DNA of 64,000 bases, from positions 992,001-1,056,000 of the forward strand of contig JADKIY010000002.1 of assembly GCA_016722575.1 (NCBI GenBank). The letters are read 5' to 3'. Both the position numbers and the translations under genes were made by a program. This document shows positions 62,065 through 64,000 of the stretch, in pieces; position 1 is the first letter of the stretch; each line of letters starts with the position of its first letter. The notes beneath the pieces are model-generated. The model did not search any database, was not told where the DNA came from, and worked only from the letters and a program-made list of their open reading frames with translations. This stretch comes from Elusimicrobiota bacterium (GTDB lineage: Bacteria > Elusimicrobiota > Elusimicrobia > FEN-1173).

Positions 62065-62562
62065 TTAGCGGAAGTTCTTGAATTGGACGGGCGGGCCGAA
62101 ATCGCCGCCCCGCAGGAGGGCCATGGCGGCCTGCAGATCGTCCTTGGATTTGCCGGTGACCCGGAGTTGCTCGCCCTGGATGGAGGCGTTCACTTTCAAT
62201 TTGGCGTCTTTGAGGACCCGAACCATTTCCTTGGCTTTTTCCGAGGGGATGCCCTGGGACACTTTGGCCACTTGGCGGACGGTCCCGCCTTCGGCGGGTT
62301 CGATTTTTTGAAAATCCAAGGCTTTCAGCGAAATGCCTTGCTTGATCATCCGGTTCTGCAAAATGTCGATGACGCCTTTGAGCTTGCCTTCGTTATCGGA
62401 AAGGATCGTGATCTTGTTCTCTTTTTTATCCAGATCGATGCGGCTCACGCTGCCTTTGAAATCAAACCGGGTCTGCAGTTCCCGATTGGCCGTGTTGACG
62501 GCGTTGTCGGCGTTCTGCAAATCCACTTCGCTGACGACATCGAACGAGAATTCCTGCGCCAC
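62065..62562 (-). CDS. yajQ: YajQ-family (DUF520) nucleotide-binding protein
   Basis: The 165-residue protein matches the YajQ pattern FSFDVVSEVDLQNADNAVNTANRELQTRFDFKG, QGISLKALDFQKIEPAEGGTVRQVAKVSQGI and EQLRVTGKSKDDLQAAMALLR. Some members bind c-di-GMP and act as transcription co-factors. That may relate it to the GGDEF-EAL and giant GGDEF-like proteins here, but ligand binding is not shown by sequence. Confidence 0.95.
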   Translation of the reverse strand: MAQEFSFDVVSEVDLQNADNAVNTANRELQTRFDFKGSVSRIDLDKKENKITILSDNEGKLKGVIDILQNRMIKQGISLKALDFQKIEPAEGGTVRQVAKVSQGIPSEKAKEMVRVLKDAKLKVNASIQGEQLRVTGKSKDDLQAAMALLRGGDFGPPVQFKNFR

Positions 62563-62610
62563 GCACCCTCCCCCGCGCGGCCGCCCGTCAACGGGGGCCC
62601 GCGCTCGCGG

Positions 62611-63015
62611 TCACCGCAAAAACGCCGCGCCCAGCACCACGAGAAAAATTCCCAAACCTTTTCGAACGGTCAACGTTTCCCCGAGAAACAACACGCTCAA
62701 AACAAAAGCCACGACCGGCCACGCGCCCCCCACGGCGGCGACGCGTCCCACGTCGCCGACTTTCAGCGCCCGGTAAAAAAACAACTGGGCGATGACGCTG
62801 GCCAACGCCCCGCCGCCCATCAAGGTCAGCCGGGTCCGCCAATCCAACGCGAGGAACCCCGTCCCCACGTCGGGACGCAAGAACAAAAGGACGGCGCCGG
62901 CCACGCCGACGCCCAAGGAACGGGCCAACACCCCGGTTTGCGGATCGGCGCCCCGCAAACCGATCTTTTCAACGAAACCCGAGACGCCCCAAACAACGGC
63001 GGCCAGGACGGCCAT
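62611..63015 (-). CDS. Small EamA/DMT-type membrane transporter
   Basis: The 134-residue protein is a single EamA-like repeat with four membrane helices (AAVVWGVSGFVEKIGLRG, ALASVIAQLFFYRALKVGDVGRV, VAFVLSVLFLGETLTVRKGLGI). Full EamA proteins carry two repeats, so it must dimerise if it transports. The start is uncertain by a few codons (an in-frame CTG lies 15 bp upstream). First gene of the yajQ operon. Confidence 0.85.
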   Translation of the reverse strand: MAVLAAVVWGVSGFVEKIGLRGADPQTGVLARSLGVGVAGAVLLFLRPDVGTGFLALDWRTRLTLMGGGALASVIAQLFFYRALKVGDVGRVAAVGGAWPVVAFVLSVLFLGETLTVRKGLGIFLVVLGAAFLR

Positions 63016-63089
63016 TCCGAAAGCGCTCAGGCGACGGTTCCCCCACGGTCAATGATCACCGGGGTATTTTAGGAAATAAGGGGGCGGTC

Positions 63090-63362
63090 TTGGCGATCCC
63101 CGGCGAATGTGAAAAAATGGGCGGGATGAACGAACCGGTGGTGGTGCGGCTGGACAAAAGCGGACGGCGGGGCAAAGCCGTGACGCTCGTGGAGCGCCTC
63201 CCCCTCCATCCGGAGGGGAAAGTGGAAATCCTGAAGGACCTCCAACGGCGCTGCGGCGCCGGCGGAACGATGAAGGCCGGCGTTGTGGAAATTCAGGGCG
63301 ATCACCGGGAGCGAATTGCCGCCCATCTCGAATCCTTGGGCCACCGGGTGCGGCGGGGTTAA
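63090..63362 (+). CDS. SUI1/eIF1-like translation factor (YciH family)
   Basis: The product (up to 90 residues) matches the bacterial SUI1 domain: VVVRLDKSGRRGKAVTLVERLPLHPEGKVEILKDLQRRCGAGGTMK and GDHRERIAAHLESLGHRVRR. YciH-type proteins influence start-codon selection in vitro. The TTG start has AAGGGGG 5 nt ahead; ATGs at 63117 and 63126 are alternatives. Its stop lies inside the left arm of the terminal inverted repeat of the element that follows. Confidence 0.9.
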   Translation: MAIPGECEKMGGMNEPVVVRLDKSGRRGKAVTLVERLPLHPEGKVEILKDLQRRCGAGGTMKAGVVEIQGDHRERIAAHLESLGHRVRRG

Positions 63363-63572
63363 CCTGGAATTCTCAGTCGCCCGCGGGATTCGCCAAAAAA
63401 TACGGGCGTTTTCCCTTCACAAAAAAGGTTGTCCGTATTCCCGCTACGGCCCGCACTTTTTTGTTCGTAAAACCCCCGCTTTTTTCGTCTCGAATCAGCG
63501 GCTCTGCCGCCCCCAGTGCCACGGGCTCCGCTCGTGGCCGTTCCTCGCGCTCAACTGAGAATTTCAGGTTAA
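63359..63572. mobile_element. 214-bp MITE-like element with 19-bp terminal inverted repeats
   Basis: 63359-63377 and 63554-63572 are inverted repeats with one mismatch (outer end TTAACCTG). The interior holds an internal inverted repeat (AATACGG/CCGTATT) and several T- or A-runs but no plausible gene. No target-site duplication is evident, and no transposase is in the window. It may be a non-autonomous element or a long RNA hairpin. Confidence 0.5.
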
Positions 63573-63621
63573 AAAAGAACCCCGCTCCCCCCGGGAGGAC
63601 AATCCTCCGAGAGGGAGCGGG
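63571..63621 (-). terminator. Intrinsic terminator of the small duplicated-motif gene
   Basis: On the minus strand CCCGCTCCC pairs with GGGAGCGGG (9 bp) around an inner GGAGG/CCTCC stem, followed by a TTCTTTTTT run. It ends the transcript of the gene at 63702-63923. The 80 bp between holds nothing I recognise. Confidence 0.85.
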
Positions 63622-63701
63622 ATTCAAGACGACGGGAAGGGAGCGACGCCCCGCAAACCGTGTCCACGGGCTGCGACCCCTGCAACGGGGCCAATCCGCT
63701 T

Positions 63702-63923
63702 TTAACGGCGGACCATTTTCGCGCGGGAAACGTCTCCCTGCTTGTCGAGGAAGTACAGGAAGCCTTTTTCTTTCTTGATCCCCACCTTTGCGACCTTCTG
63801 GGGTTTGCCGCCTTTTTTTCCACCGCGAGCCATCTTCGCGCGGGAAACGTCCCCTTGCTTGTCGATGAAGTAAAGGAACCCCTCTTCGCGCTTAACGCCG
63901 GCTTTCGCCACTTTTTGTGCCAT
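63702..63923 (-). CDS. Small basic protein with tandem-duplicated QKVAK...DKQGDVSRAKM motif
   Basis: The 73-residue protein consists of two near-identical ~32-residue copies (residues ~2-33 and ~40-72), each with the pattern KVAK-G-K-E-GFLYF-DKQGDVSRAKM, joined by GKKGGK. The DNA copies also look alike, so the duplication is recent. It is rich in Lys and Arg and lacks a signal or membrane segment. The ATG has a near-perfect AAGGAGGTGA site, so high expression is likely. A single copy resembles small uncharacterised bacterial proteins. Nucleic-acid binding is a guess from charge. Confidence 0.85.
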   Translation of the reverse strand: MAQKVAKAGVKREEGFLYFIDKQGDVSRAKMARGGKKGGKPQKVAKVGIKKEKGFLYFLDKQGDVSRAKMVRR

Positions 63924-64000
63924 GTGTTTCACCTCCTTCGTCGAGAAATAATCGCTGCGTGACAAAACATTAGCAAATCCTCCGCGAATTGCAAGACGGT

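Noticed and set aside
63373..63627. 84-residue frame inside the terminal-inverted-repeat element
   Set aside because: It runs across both the terminator hairpin and the repeat arm and has no start signal.

Overview
The window is GC-rich, almost fully coding bacterial chromosome, and the gene complement is that of a Gram-negative (diderm) bacterium. It has TolB, Pal and a CpoB-like protein, an MlaEFD-type lipid ABC system, LspA, Lgt, a bactofilin, a SurA-like periplasmic chaperone and a type IV pilin/pseudopilin. The divergent sigma-54-like factor, the pseudopilin, the small tandem-duplicated DKQGDVSRAKM protein and the giant multidomain protein would fit Elusimicrobiota or a related deep lineage. 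That placement is inference from gene style only; there is no rRNA here. I saw no tRNA or rRNA gene, no IS transposase, no prophage and no CRISPR array.

Layout. (1) 1-10.3 kb, minus strand: one long operon rpsF-ssb-rpsR-rplI-dnaB-alr-mlaE-mlaF-mlaD-DUF151 nuclease-radA-PIN/TRAM, with its own promoter and a structured leader. (2) 10.3-14.2 kb: a pseudopilin and a sigma-54-like gene on minus, facing a divergent M23 peptidase-bactofilin-SurA_N operon with a perfect palindrome between its -35 and -10. (3) 14.2-22 kb, minus: pal-cpoB-tolB-argF-gamma carbonic anhydrase-nth-GAF/HD-GYP-cutA-maf. (4) 22.1-25 kb, plus: yggS-proC-yggU-mtnA. (5) 25-28.7 kb: two divergent large membrane proteins. (6) 28.7-40.9 kb, plus: ileS-lspA-lgt-rluD, then gmk-rpoZ-coaC-coaB-udg-priA and a membrane/TPR protein. 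(7) 40.9-45.3 kb, minus: sulfate assimilation operon cysA-cysC-cysH-cysQ plus one unknown gene, preceded by a leader of about 330 nt with two exact 51-bp tandem repeats and a terminator hairpin just ahead of cysA. (8) 45.3-50.7 kb, minus: an 1800-residue protein with a Tiki/ChaN-like region, membrane segments and a split GGDEF-like domain. (9) 50.7-64 kb: a DsbD-type periplasmic domain protein, a nitrilase-family enzyme, a PAS-PAS-GGDEF-EAL protein, a saccharopine-dehydrogenase-like enzyme, an operon of a DMT-type permease, YajQ, two alkaline-phosphatase-superfamily proteins and a TIM-barrel protein, then a SUI1 protein, a 214-bp element with 19-bp terminal inverted repeats and a small duplicated protein.

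Genes within operons are packed very tightly: ATGA, GTGA and TGATG stop/start overlaps are the rule, so translational coupling is likely general. Several first genes have a good sigma-70 promoter whose -10 box lies 2-14 nt ahead of the start codon with no Shine-Dalgarno, suggesting leaderless mRNAs.

The most interesting candidate is the cys leader. Its 51-nt units fold on paper into identical multi-helix hairpins, followed by a hairpin, an alternative antiterminator pairing and a terminator directly before cysA: the layout of a transcription-attenuating, possibly tandem-aptamer riboswitch.
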